This document shows positions 42,061-50,368 of a stretch of 64,000 nucleotides of DNA, piece after piece. Under the pieces are notes generated by a model. That model saw nothing but the letters and a program-made list of their open reading frames with translations, made no database searches and was not told the DNA's origin. A program made the translations under genes and the position numbers. Source of the stretch: Thermoanaerobacterium aotearoense (GTDB lineage: Bacteria; Bacillota; Thermoanaerobacteria; Thermoanaerobacterales; Thermoanaerobacteraceae); contig NZ_CP047602.1 of NCBI RefSeq assembly GCF_009905255.1, positions 1,302,001 through 1,366,000 of the forward strand. Reading direction: 5' to 3'. Positions within the stretch are counted from its first letter, which is position 1, and each line of letters starts with the position of its first letter.

Positions 42061-42987
42061 ATGAACGTAAATATTAGATATTATGTGTTGACGATAGCAG
42101 CAATTTTTATGGCATTGGGTATCGGCATATTTATAGGCTTCATGCTGGACGGACAAAAAGTTTTTTCTGAACAGCAGGAAACGATCATAAATCAGTTAGA
42201 GCAAAAATTTAAAGATATCCAAACTGAAAATTCCAATTTAAAGGACAATGTACAAAGTTTGAATAAGCAACTTGACTATATGAACCAATACGGGAAAATT
42301 GTCTTTCCTGAGCTTGTAAAAGGACGCTTAAATGGTGTAAAAGTTGCAATAATTGAAACAAACAATGATTTTATCTATCCAGGCTTAAGGAATGCTTTGA
42401 TGAAGGCAGGTGCAACAATATCATCTGTTACAATATTTAAAGATGATTTGAATAATTTAGATCAGTCTGAGAAAGATGATTTAATAACGAATTTGTCTAA
42501 ATACGGCAATGTTGATAGCAATCATCTTATAGAATCTTTATCTGAAAAGTTAACTGAAGTTCTTGTTACCGGACAAGATGGAGAATTGATAACTTATTTA
42601 AAAGATAAAGGTTACATCGACTTTACTGGTACACCTGGAAATACAGATTTTATTGTTTTGGCAGGTGGCAGCAATCTTAAAAATAACAATTTAAATATAG
42701 TAGATATTCCAATAATAAAGCAATCGAAAATCTTAAATGTGCCGATTGTTGGGGTCGAGCAAAGCGATGTGAAATATTCTTACATGGATGCGTACAGAAA
42801 ACAACACTTGTCAACTGTTGATAACATAGATACGATTATAGGACAAACTTCTTTGATAATGGTGATGCAAGGCAAAGATGGTAATTATGGGATAAAAACT
42901 GGAGATACATCGATTATGCCCGATTCTTTTATAGAATATCAACAGAATCAAAATCAAAATAAGACAAATTCAAACGAGGTGAAATGA
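42061..42987 (+). CDS. SteB/MctB-like membrane protein (copper-transporter-family name)
   Basis: The 308-residue protein has one N-terminal membrane helix (YYVLTIAAIFMALGIGIFIGFM), a coiled coil (about 38-75, IINQLEQKFKDIQTENSNLK) and an extracytoplasmic domain with FIVLAGGSN and VPIVGVEQSD. Databases often name the family 'copper transporter' after MctB; the linkage to steA suggests a division or envelope role instead. No metal-binding cysteines are seen. It overlaps the next gene by a base or more. Confidence 0.8.
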   Translation: MNVNIRYYVLTIAAIFMALGIGIFIGFMLDGQKVFSEQQETIINQLEQKFKDIQTENSNLKDNVQSLNKQLDYMNQYGKIVFPELVKGRLNGVKVAIIETNNDFIYPGLRNALMKAGATISSVTIFKDDLNNLDQSEKDDLITNLSKYGNVDSNHLIESLSEKLTEVLVTGQDGELITYLKDKGYIDFTGTPGNTDFIVLAGGSNLKNNNLNIVDIPIIKQSKILNVPIVGVEQSDVKYSYMDAYRKQHLSTVDNIDTIIGQTSLIMVMQGKDGNYGIKTGDTSIMPDSFIEYQQNQNQNKTNSNEVK

Positions 42988-43661
42988 TGGCTGTAAGTGT
43001 TTTAATACCGGCATACAATGAGGGCAAGAGAATCGTTGATACAATAAAAGGTATGGAGAATATAGAAGAAATTGATGAGATCATTGTTATAAATGATGGT
43101 TCTACAGACGATACAGCAGATAAAGCTAAAAAAGCAGGAGCAAAATTGGTGAACTTAAAAAATAATTCTGGTAAAGGAAGAGCTTTAAAAGAAGGATTAA
43201 AGTACGTTAAAAATGATGTTATCGCTTTTATTGACGCAGATGTTGGTTTAACTTCTCGAGAGGTAATCAAATTAATAAGTCCTGTTTTAAATGGCGATGC
43301 GGATGTTACTGTAGCCAGATTTCCTAAAGTCAATGTTAAATCAGGGTTTGGATTTGTAAAGAGATTAGCAAAATACGGTGTAAAACTGCTTACTGGTCAT
43401 GATTTTGATTCTACACTCTCTGGCCAAAGAGTTTTTAAAAAAGAAGTGCTTGACAACATAAAAAAATTTTATGGTGGTTATGGCATAGAAGTCGGTATGA
43501 CAATCGACATATTTAATTTAGGATATAAGATTAAAGAAGTAGATGTTGATATGACGCATTCCGTTACATTAAGAGATATTAAAGGTTTTATTCACAGAGG
43601 CAGACAATTTCTCGATATACTTAAGGTTTTATTAATAAAAGCGATATTTAAGGACCGGTGA
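42987..43661 (+). CDS. GT2-family glycosyltransferase
   Basis: The 224-residue enzyme has the GT-A nucleotide-binding start SVLIPAYNEGKRI, the DGSTDDTADKA motif and the metal-binding DADVGLT in place of DxD. LSGQRVFKKEVL and GYGIEVGMTIDI resemble polyprenyl-phosphate or glucosylglycerate-type transferases. ATG 42987 is preferred over 42984 by ribosome-binding-site spacing. It is soluble except for the C-terminal helix. It lies in a steA-steB-GT2-GT4 block that probably makes or modifies an envelope polymer; the substrate is unknown. Confidence 0.85.
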   Translation: MAVSVLIPAYNEGKRIVDTIKGMENIEEIDEIIVINDGSTDDTADKAKKAGAKLVNLKNNSGKGRALKEGLKYVKNDVIAFIDADVGLTSREVIKLISPVLNGDADVTVARFPKVNVKSGFGFVKRLAKYGVKLLTGHDFDSTLSGQRVFKKEVLDNIKKFYGGYGIEVGMTIDIFNLGYKIKEVDVDMTHSVTLRDIKGFIHRGRQFLDILKVLLIKAIFKDR

Positions 43662-43665
43662 TAAA

Positions 43666-44475
43666 GTGTCATTATTAATAATTTTTATCATATCTTTTTT
43701 ACTAATGATAGTAATTCAAAAATTTATAATTCAGATATTAGACAAAGATGTGTGTTTAAAGCCTAATTATAAAAATGTTTTGATTCCAGTATGTGGCGGA
43801 ATAGCTTTTGTTCCAACTATATTTGTTGCAACGATTATCTCAAAGTTTGTTGGGCTTTCTGATGAAATGACACCGATTTTTTTAGTTTCTATTATATTGA
43901 TGTCTTATGTAGGTTTAATCGATGATTTATTAGGAGACAGGAGTGTGACAGGATTAAAAGGTCATATTAAATCGCTTTTGAACATGAAATTGACAACAGG
44001 AGGTTTAAAAGCAGTAATAGGTGTTATAGTATCATTTTATATAAGCATAAATATCAGCAACAGATTAGCTGATATAATAGTTAACACAATATTGATATCT
44101 TTATTTACTAATTTTTTGAATTTACTTGATTTAAGGCCTGGAAGAGCTTGTAAAGCGTTCTTTTTTATATCCATAATTTTCTTATTAGCAGGCACCGGAA
44201 ACTTTTTGATTTTACTGATTGTTCTGGGAGCTGCGATTGCCTTTATGCCGCTGGATTTAAAAGCAAAAATTATGTTGGGTGATACTGGCTCTAATATTCT
44301 TGGTCTTACATTAGGGATATCAAGTGTTTTATTGTTTAATTTCAATATAAAGTTAATTATTTTAGGATTTTTAATTTTAATTCATATTATTACTGAAAAA
44401 TATTCATTGTCTAAAATAATAGAAAGGAATAAGTTTTTGAATTATTTAGACATGATTGGCAGAGGACGTGATTAG
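43666..44475 (+). CDS. Membrane glycosyl-1-phosphate transferase-like protein (MraY/WecA family)
   Basis: The 269-residue protein has about eight to nine membrane helices. It has family motifs YVGLIDDLLGDRSVTGLKGH (a DD pair on the first cytoplasmic loop), TNFLNLLDLRPGRACK (NxxNxxD-like) and LGDTGSNILGL (the catalytic Asp loop). MraY/WecA enzymes transfer sugar-1-phosphate to undecaprenyl phosphate. It is somewhat short, lacking the usual C-terminal His loop, so activity is uncertain. It follows the GT2 gene by 4 bp. Confidence 0.82.
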   Translation: MSLLIIFIISFLLMIVIQKFIIQILDKDVCLKPNYKNVLIPVCGGIAFVPTIFVATIISKFVGLSDEMTPIFLVSIILMSYVGLIDDLLGDRSVTGLKGHIKSLLNMKLTTGGLKAVIGVIVSFYISINISNRLADIIVNTILISLFTNFLNLLDLRPGRACKAFFFISIIFLLAGTGNFLILLIVLGAAIAFMPLDLKAKIMLGDTGSNILGLTLGISSVLLFNFNIKLIILGFLILIHIITEKYSLSKIIERNKFLNYLDMIGRGRD

Positions 44476-44477
44476 CT

Positions 44478-45554
44478 GTGATTTCAATTAAAAAAGGGAT
44501 TGTAAAAAAGATTATATCAGAAAAGGCTGATATATGCTTTGTAGAGGTTGATGTAGAAGGAATTGTTTCAAAGGCGGTAAATTATAATAAAATTACAGGC
44601 ATAATAAATGTTGATGATGTGGTTTATGTAAATCAAACGGCTAGAAATCTACAATTGGGTACTGGCGGGTATGACTTTGTCGTATTGAATACAAGATATG
44701 ATACGTTTGAATATAAAAACATAGGGCATATAATGAAAATGCGCTATGCTCCAATGCAGATTAATGTGCTTTCGGTAGAAGAACAAGATAGTCCATACCA
44801 TGATGTTTTTAATGACTTTAAAGGATTAGAGGGTATGCCTGTAATAGTAGCTGAACTCCACAGCATGTTGGCTCCTACTGCAATAGTACTGAAGAAACTA
44901 AGACCGTCGGCTAAAATATCATATATAATGACTGATTCTGCTTGCCTGCCTATATATTTCAGCAATACTGTCCATTATTTAAAAGAAAATAATTTTATCG
45001 ATACCACAATTACTATTGGCCATGCTTTTGGAGGAGATTTTGAGGCTGTTAATATTTATTCGGCATTAATATGTGCAAAGGAAGTAGCCAAAAGCGACGT
45101 TACAATTGTGGCTATGGGGCCAGGCATAGTTGGGACAGGAACAAAATATGGATTTTCAGGCATTGATCAAGCCGCGATTATAGATGCGATTAATAAGATA
45201 AATGGCAATCCTATATTGATACCCAGGATTAGTTTTAATGATTCAAGAGAAAGGCACAACGGCATAAGTCATCATACTGTCACAGTAGTAGAACTTGTAA
45301 ATAGCACATGTACTATTGTAGTCCCAAAACTGAAACATGAAAAACAGCTTATAATAAAAAAACAATTAGAAAATAATGCGTTTGACAAAATGAATAAACG
45401 CTTTATTGATATTGAAAAATATAGAGAGTTGTTGCACAATGTAAAAGATATTAAATTCACTACTATGGGAAGAGGACTTGATGAAGAAAGCGAGTTTTTC
45501 GATGCTTGTATTGCTGCAGCAGTTTATTGTTCGGATCTATTAATGGTTGATTAA
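44478..45554 (+). CDS. DUF3866-family protein
   Basis: The 358-residue soluble protein belongs to DUF3866, found near spo0A and nudF in Clostridia. Recognisable parts are GTGGYDFVVLNTR, the central VAELHSMLAPTAIVLKKL, and GPGIVGTGTKYGFSGI. No catalytic motif can be named. It starts 2 bp after the previous stop; its 3' end overlaps a tiny minus-strand gene by 15 bp, so the plus-strand operon ends here. Confidence 0.82.
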   Translation: MISIKKGIVKKIISEKADICFVEVDVEGIVSKAVNYNKITGIINVDDVVYVNQTARNLQLGTGGYDFVVLNTRYDTFEYKNIGHIMKMRYAPMQINVLSVEEQDSPYHDVFNDFKGLEGMPVIVAELHSMLAPTAIVLKKLRPSAKISYIMTDSACLPIYFSNTVHYLKENNFIDTTITIGHAFGGDFEAVNIYSALICAKEVAKSDVTIVAMGPGIVGTGTKYGFSGIDQAAIIDAINKINGNPILIPRISFNDSRERHNGISHHTVTVVELVNSTCTIVVPKLKHEKQLIIKKQLENNAFDKMNKRFIDIEKYRELLHNVKDIKFTTMGRGLDEESEFFDACIAAAVYCSDLLMVD

Positions 45555-45656
45555 CTCATAAAGCGTTTTGTACTTAGAAGAAAGTTCATTTAAAAGCTTT
45601 AAAAGCTGGCGAAATTTGCCTGTAAAATAAATTTTGTTTTCGTATATGATCATCAC
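45540..45656 (-). CDS. Candidate MciZ-like FtsZ inhibitor microprotein (38 aa)
   Basis: A minus-strand ORF starts at GTG 45656-45654 (or ATG 45653-45651), with AAAGGAG about 6 nt upstream, and ends at TAA 45540-45542. The product is 38 residues, with the central pattern IYFTGKFRQLLKLLNELS and a final YKTLYELINH. The spacing of hydrophobic residues, the GK pair, the helix and the Y..L..LI end match Bacillus MciZ (about 40 residues), which blocks FtsZ in the mother cell. In Bacillus mciZ lies beside nudF, and here nudF starts at 45727, divergently. The identity is inference from a very short protein. Confidence 0.55.
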   Translation of the reverse strand: MMIIYENKIYFTGKFRQLLKLLNELSSKYKTLYELINH

Positions 45657-45726
45657 ATTCATCTCCTTTAATGTTATCTTATGCAAGTTAAGTAAAAAAT
45701 ATACTGATTAGAAAGGATCGTATAAA

Positions 45727-46251
45727 ATGGAGTTAACTGAAGTAACGAAGAATTCAAATATTATATTTTCGGGTAAAATAATAAACTTAAGAGTAGATGA
45801 TGTTGTTTTGCCAAACGGAAAGATAACAACAAGAGAAATTGTTGAACACAATGGTGGTGTTTCGATATTAGCGATAAACAAAAGCGGTAAAATAATCATG
45901 GTGGAGCAATACAGAAAACCTGCAGAGAAGATGTTGTTGGAGATACCTGCTGGAAAATTAAATATTGGAGAAGAACCTATAGAATGTGCAAAAAGAGAGC
46001 TAATGGAGGAAACAGGGTATATAGCGAAAGAGCTTAAACACTTGTTTTCATTTTATCCATCGCCTGGCTTTTCCACAGAAATTTTGCATCTATTTTTGGC
46101 GAATGATTTAGAAAAGGGTGTATCAAATACAGATCCAGATGAATTTTTGAACGTCCATGAGTATACAGTCGATGAGATAAAAGGTATAATGCAAAAAGGC
46201 TTGATTGAAGATGCAAAAACACTTATTGCGTTATTGTATTATATAAAGTGA
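45727..46251 (+). CDS. nudF: ADP-ribose pyrophosphatase (Nudix)
   Basis: The 174-residue enzyme hydrolyses ADP-ribose to AMP and ribose-5-phosphate. The Nudix box is GKLNIGEEPIECAKRELMEE then TGYIA, with all glutamates present. The N-terminal dimer strand and VEQYRKPAEKMLLEIPAG are typical of the ADPRase subfamily. AAAGGATCG precedes the ATG. Confidence 0.93.
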   Translation: MELTEVTKNSNIIFSGKIINLRVDDVVLPNGKITTREIVEHNGGVSILAINKSGKIIMVEQYRKPAEKMLLEIPAGKLNIGEEPIECAKRELMEETGYIAKELKHLFSFYPSPGFSTEILHLFLANDLEKGVSNTDPDEFLNVHEYTVDEIKGIMQKGLIEDAKTLIALLYYIK

Positions 46252-46264
46252 AAAGGAGTTTAAA

Positions 46265-47431
46265 ATGTACTATAATGCAGATTTACACGTTCACATAGGA
46301 AGGACTAAAAATGGTAGACCTGTTAAGATCACCGCTTCACCAAACCTAACGATTGAAAATATATTAAATAAATGCATTGAGAAAGGCATAGATATCGTTG
46401 GAATTGTTGATTGTGCCGCTCCAGAAATTTTAGATGAAATAGAGCAACTGCTTGAAACTGAATGTGAATTGTATGAAGAACTTGGGGGTGGCGGGATTTT
46501 ATTTAAGCAAAAGGTATCATTGCTGTTGGTAAGTGAAATAGAGGTTGGTGGTGAATTGCGTGGTTCACCGCATTTGCTGTGTTTTTTGAAAGATATAAAA
46601 TCAATGAGGAAGTTTTCTAAAGTCTTATCTAAACATATTAATAATTTAAATTTAAGCACACAAAGATGCAATTTAAATAGCGTGGAAATATTAAAAATTA
46701 TAAAAGACTTAGGCGGATTTGTTGTACCTGCTCACATATTTACGCCATATAAAAGTTATTATGGAAATACGACAGATAGGTTAAATCATATATTTAATGA
46801 ATATTTTGAAGAAATCGATGCTGTCGAGCTCGGATTAAGCTCTGATACTTTTTTGGCAGATATGATAAGTGAATTGAAAGGTAAAACTTTTTTAAGCAAT
46901 TCCGATGCTCATTCTCTACAAAAGATTGGCAGAGAATTTAACGTATTTGACTTGCCTAAACCTGATTTTTTAAGCTTAAAAGCTGCATTACAATCCATGA
47001 AAGGAGTCATAAGAAATTATGGACTAAATCCTGCATTAGGCAAATATCATAGGACATTCTGTCTTGATTGCAATAAAGTTGCTAACGTAGATCCGCCTGC
47101 ATATAAATGTACTTATTGCAACAGCAAGAATATAGTATTTGGGGTTTTAGACAGAATATACGAGATAAAAGATCAAGAAATGCTGCACCCACCATTTAGA
47201 CCAGAATACGTATATCAGATCCCATTGGAATTTTTGCCTGGCATCGGGCCAAAAACAATCAAGAAGCTTACAAGAGAAGTTGGAAGCGAAATATACGTCA
47301 CACATGAAGCGCCTTTTGAAGAATTAAAAAATGCAGTAGGTGAAAAAATAGCAAAGAATATCATAGATGCAAGATATGGCAATTTAAAAATTGAAACAGG
47401 AGGCGGCGGTATCTACGGGAAAATAATTTGA
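46265..47431 (+). CDS. PHP-domain endonuclease-Q-like protein
   Basis: The 388-residue protein combines a PHP domain (metal ligands in NADLHVHIG, GIVDCAAPEI, VVPAHIFTPY and SNSDAHSLQKIGREFN), a zinc finger (CLDC ... CTYC near 260-280) and a helix-hairpin-helix (LEFLPGIGPKTIKKL). This is the form of the TIGR00375/endonuclease Q group, which cut DNA at deaminated bases in archaea and some Firmicutes. It follows nudF by 13 bp, pairing nucleotide hygiene with DNA repair. A function in repair is inferred from the family. Confidence 0.85.
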   Translation: MYYNADLHVHIGRTKNGRPVKITASPNLTIENILNKCIEKGIDIVGIVDCAAPEILDEIEQLLETECELYEELGGGGILFKQKVSLLLVSEIEVGGELRGSPHLLCFLKDIKSMRKFSKVLSKHINNLNLSTQRCNLNSVEILKIIKDLGGFVVPAHIFTPYKSYYGNTTDRLNHIFNEYFEEIDAVELGLSSDTFLADMISELKGKTFLSNSDAHSLQKIGREFNVFDLPKPDFLSLKAALQSMKGVIRNYGLNPALGKYHRTFCLDCNKVANVDPPAYKCTYCNSKNIVFGVLDRIYEIKDQEMLHPPFRPEYVYQIPLEFLPGIGPKTIKKLTREVGSEIYVTHEAPFEELKNAVGEKIAKNIIDARYGNLKIETGGGGIYGKII

Positions 47432-47436
47432 GGTAG

Positions 47437-47465
47437 TCATAATGTCCTTCTCCATGGCATAAATT
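47437..47465 (+). promoter_or_regulatory. Sigma-E-type promoter of spoIIM
   Basis: TCATAAT (47437-47443), 14 nt, CATAAATT (47458-47465) closely match the sigma-E consensus KMATATT/CATACAHT. spoIIM is sigma-E dependent in Bacillus. The start codon is 35 bp downstream. Confidence 0.6.
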
Positions 47466-47499
47466 AAAATATAATTTGAGGCAGGAGGAGGACGTTGCC

Positions 47500-48126
47500 T
47501 TGAAATATTTAAAAGAAAAGACATCTAAACACATTAGAGACAATTCGATATTATATATCATTATTTTAATGTCATTTATGATTGGCATAGCATCTGGTTC
47601 TTTTACAATAAATACGTTAAATGATGTACAAAAAGAAAATATGATGAAATACATAAAAAATTTTTATGTAATTATTAGTCAGATGAAAATAGTTCCAATT
47701 GAAATATTTAAACAATCTGTTTTAAATAATTTTGAAACGACGTTTGTATTGTGGCTTCTTGGAGCAACAATTATCGGAATTCCATTCATATTTATCGTTA
47801 TTGGCATAAGAGGATTTTTATTAGGTTTTTCAGTTGGCTTTCTGATAAACCAATTGAAATACAAAGGAATTCTTTTTACGTTAGTTGCCATATTGCCTCA
47901 GAATATTCTTGTTTTAATTTCATTATTTTTTATTTCGGCAACGGCCGTCAATTTTTCGATGTATATATTAAAAAACCGAAGATTCAATATTAATGATTTA
48001 TTTTCTCAATTTGTGACATATACTTTGTTGGTTTATTTTGCATTTTCGCTGATGATAGTTAGCGGGATATTTGAAGCATATATTACACCTAAAATACTCT
48101 ATTTTTTAAAAAATATTATACAATAG
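47500..48126 (+). CDS. spoIIM: Stage II sporulation protein M
   Basis: SpoIIM is a membrane component of the SpoIIDMP machine for septal peptidoglycan remodelling in engulfment. The TTG at 47500 lies 8 nt after GGAGG; the longer frame from TTG 47476 includes the ribosome-binding site. The 208-residue protein has five or six membrane helices, the ETTFVLWLLGATIIGIPFIF motif, and GFLLGFSVGFLINQL. The XerD-like gene follows 60 bp later under its own promoter. Confidence 0.93.
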   Translation: MKYLKEKTSKHIRDNSILYIIILMSFMIGIASGSFTINTLNDVQKENMMKYIKNFYVIISQMKIVPIEIFKQSVLNNFETTFVLWLLGATIIGIPFIFIVIGIRGFLLGFSVGFLINQLKYKGILFTLVAILPQNILVLISLFFISATAVNFSMYILKNRRFNINDLFSQFVTYTLLVYFAFSLMIVSGIFEAYITPKILYFLKNIIQ

Positions 48127-48132
48127 GTAAGA

Positions 48133-48157
48133 AGGAAAAATAAAAAATATGTTGAAT
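48133..48157 (+). promoter_or_regulatory. Sigma-H-type promoter of the XerD-like gene
   Basis: AGGAAAA (48133-48139), 14 nt, GAAT (48154-48157) in TGTTGAATATT. It has the same geometry as the spo0A site; one base differs in the TGTA extension. Confidence 0.55.
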
Positions 48158-48192
48158 ATTAAAATATAACTAAAATAATAGGGGTAATGCAG

Positions 48193-49059
48193 ATGGAAAG
48201 TATTGTACAAGCTTTCATTGATTTTTTAAAAAATGACAAAAAGCTAAGCGATAATACGATTGAATCTTATAAAAGAGATATAACACAGTTTATGGAGCAC
48301 TTAAAAGAAAACAACATCGAATATTACGATGTTAATAAAATAACAATCATTAGCTATTTAAATTTTTTAAAACATAAAAATATGTCGCAATCCACTATTT
48401 CTCGTCACCTATCATCCATAAAATCTTTTTACCAATACTTATTTATGAACAAGTTTATTGATAAAGAACCGGCGTATACTTTAGATGCACCAAAAATAGA
48501 GAAAAAAGTTCCTCTAACATTATCAGTAGAACAGGTTGACAAGCTTTTATCTCATGAATTCGAGAATAGTGAAAAAGGATTGAGGGATAAAGCGATATTA
48601 GAGGTATTGTATGCAACTGGGCTCAAAGTATCAGAGCTGATATCTCTGCGTGTAAAAGATGTAAATCTCAATTATGGGTATATCTATTGCAAAAGCTCAA
48701 AGGAAAGATTTATACCAATTGGAAATTCAGCTTCAAATGCACTTCAAAACTACATTTCTGTAAGGAGAAAAATAGATCAAGATGAATTCCTGTTTTTAAA
48801 TTTAAGAGGTGAACCGTTAACTCGCCAGGGATGTTGGAAAATCATTAAAGAATATACCGATATAGTAAATCCTGGTTTTGACATAACGCCAAGCATATTG
48901 AGAAAATCTTTTGCAAAGCACATGTTGGAAAATGGAGCTGACATAAGAAGTGTACAGGAAATTCTTGGGTACAAATCTTTTAACCAAGGTGATTTGATTT
49001 CACTGATTTCAAAGTCAAAAATAAAAGAAGTCTACAAAAAATCGCATCCAAGAGCTTAA
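48193..49059 (+). CDS. XerD-like tyrosine recombinase lacking catalytic residues
   Basis: The fold is that of XerC/XerD: a core-binding SAM-like domain (about 1-90, SYKRDITQFMEHL; TISRHLSSIKSFYQYL) and a catalytic domain ending in the XerD-type SHPRA tail. From ATG 48193 it has 288 residues. The catalytic set is mostly lost: Arg I is Lys145 (TGLKVSE), the HxxR His is Ser234, the second RH is RK, His III is Tyr260 (LGYK), and the nucleophile Tyr is Ile269. Only Arg237 and the hairpin Lys167 remain. The frame is intact, so the protein is probably made but cannot cut DNA. It occupies the xerD slot before dacF-spoIIA known from Bacillus. Confidence 0.88.
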   Translation: MESIVQAFIDFLKNDKKLSDNTIESYKRDITQFMEHLKENNIEYYDVNKITIISYLNFLKHKNMSQSTISRHLSSIKSFYQYLFMNKFIDKEPAYTLDAPKIEKKVPLTLSVEQVDKLLSHEFENSEKGLRDKAILEVLYATGLKVSELISLRVKDVNLNYGYIYCKSSKERFIPIGNSASNALQNYISVRRKIDQDEFLFLNLRGEPLTRQGCWKIIKEYTDIVNPGFDITPSILRKSFAKHMLENGADIRSVQEILGYKSFNQGDLISLISKSKIKEVYKKSHPRA

Positions 49060-49116
49060 AAATTTAAGAATAATAATCCCTCCATTAGAAAAAATAATTT
49101 TAAGAGGAGGGATAAA

Positions 49117-50271
49117 ATGTTGAAAAAAACACTATCATTTACATTAATATTTGTGCTTATATGTTCAGTGCTATTACAAAATTTTGCATATGCTGACAAT
49201 TTTAATCTCAAGTCAAAATCTGCAATTCTTATGGACGCCAATACAGGTAAAGTTCTATATGAAAAAAATAGTCATGAAGAGCTACCTCCTGCCAGTGTTA
49301 CAAAAGTAATGACTATGCTTTTAGTTATGGAAGCATTGGATTCTGGTAAAATCAAAACTACTGACAAAGTTGTGACAAGCGAACATGCTTATGATATGGG
49401 TGGCACACAAATTTATTTAGAGGTCGGCGAAGAAATGACGGTGGATGATCTGTTGAAATCTGTCGCGATGAATTCTGCAAACGACGCCTCAGTCGCATTG
49501 GCTGAATATATTTCAGGCAGTGAGGAAAAATTTGTGGAAGAAATGAACAAAAGAGCTAAAGAGTTGGGCGCAAAAAATACAAATTTTAAGAATGCATCAG
49601 GCTTACCTGAAGAGGGACACTATACTTCTGTTTATGATATGGCGCTAATATCCAGAGAACTTGTAAAACATAAAAATATATTTAAATATTTAACTGATAA
49701 AATTGATTCTGTCAGAAATGGTAAGTTTAGTTTAGCTAATACTAATAAGCTTCTTTGGAACTATCAAGGCGCAGATGGAATAAAAACAGGCTCTACTTCA
49801 GAAGCGTTGTATTGTTTATCTGCAACCGCCAAAAGAGGCGATACAAGATTTATAGCGGTGGTATTTGGAGCACCAGATTCTGCTACTCGCTTCAAAGAAG
49901 CTTCAAAATTATTAGATTATGGTTTTGCTAATTTTGAAACAAAAAAAGTCGTTGAAGCAGGCAAAGTATATGGCAACATAAAAGTTTTAAAAGGCCAACA
50001 AGATTACGTAAATGCTATTTCCAAAAATGATGAATATGTATTATTGAAGAAGGGTGAATCAAAAAATATAAAGCAAATAGTAAGCTTAAATAAATATGTC
50101 GATGCACCTGTGAAAGCCGGTTCAGAAATAGGAACAGTAAAAATATACGACGGCAATAATCTGATAAAGACAGTATCATTAATAGCTGATAAAAGTGTAA
50201 AAAGAACAAATTTAATAAATACTTTTGAAAAAATCTATAAATCGTGGGTAAAAAATACTAAAAGCTTATAA
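49117..50271 (+). CDS. dacF: D-alanyl-D-alanine carboxypeptidase (DacF-type)
   Basis: This low-molecular-weight penicillin-binding protein trims cross-link sites in peptidoglycan. The 384-residue protein has a signal peptide (ending near YA-DNF, residue 27), SxxK in PPASVTKVM, SxN in MNSANDAS, KTG in DGIKTGST, and a C-terminal PBP5-like domain with a basic amphipathic tail (KIYKSWVKN). It sits just upstream of spoIIAA, as dacF does in Bacillus. Confidence 0.95.
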   Translation: MLKKTLSFTLIFVLICSVLLQNFAYADNFNLKSKSAILMDANTGKVLYEKNSHEELPPASVTKVMTMLLVMEALDSGKIKTTDKVVTSEHAYDMGGTQIYLEVGEEMTVDDLLKSVAMNSANDASVALAEYISGSEEKFVEEMNKRAKELGAKNTNFKNASGLPEEGHYTSVYDMALISRELVKHKNIFKYLTDKIDSVRNGKFSLANTNKLLWNYQGADGIKTGSTSEALYCLSATAKRGDTRFIAVVFGAPDSATRFKEASKLLDYGFANFETKKVVEAGKVYGNIKVLKGQQDYVNAISKNDEYVLLKKGESKNIKQIVSLNKYVDAPVKAGSEIGTVKIYDGNNLIKTVSLIADKSVKRTNLINTFEKIYKSWVKNTKSL

Positions 50272-50289
50272 GCTTTTAGTATTTTTTTA
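50255..50289 (+). terminator. Terminator at the end of dacF
   Basis: A 13-bp perfect stem (arms 50255-50267 and 50270-50282, ATACTAAAAGCTT type) includes the dacF stop codon and runs into TTTTTTT. It separates dacF from spoIIAA, unlike the read-through known in Bacillus. Confidence 0.92.
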
Positions 50290-50321
50290 AAATTTTCTAT
50301 AGAAAAAAATTACAAATAAGG

Positions 50322-50346
50322 AGGAAATTGAGCTATGATGTAGAAT
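50322..50346 (+). promoter_or_regulatory. Sigma-H promoter of the spoIIA operon
   Basis: AGGAAAT (50322-50328), 14 nt, GAAT (50343-50346) in TGTAGAATAAT. This is the best-established sigma-H target in spore formers and defines the motif used for the other sites. Confidence 0.85.
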
Positions 50347-50368
50347 AATATATTATGGAGGGATGAAT

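Noticed and set aside
48193-49059. XerD-like gene as a pseudogene
   Set aside because: The frame is full length, the C-terminal tail and non-catalytic core are kept, and there is a promoter-like site; loss is limited to active-site positions.
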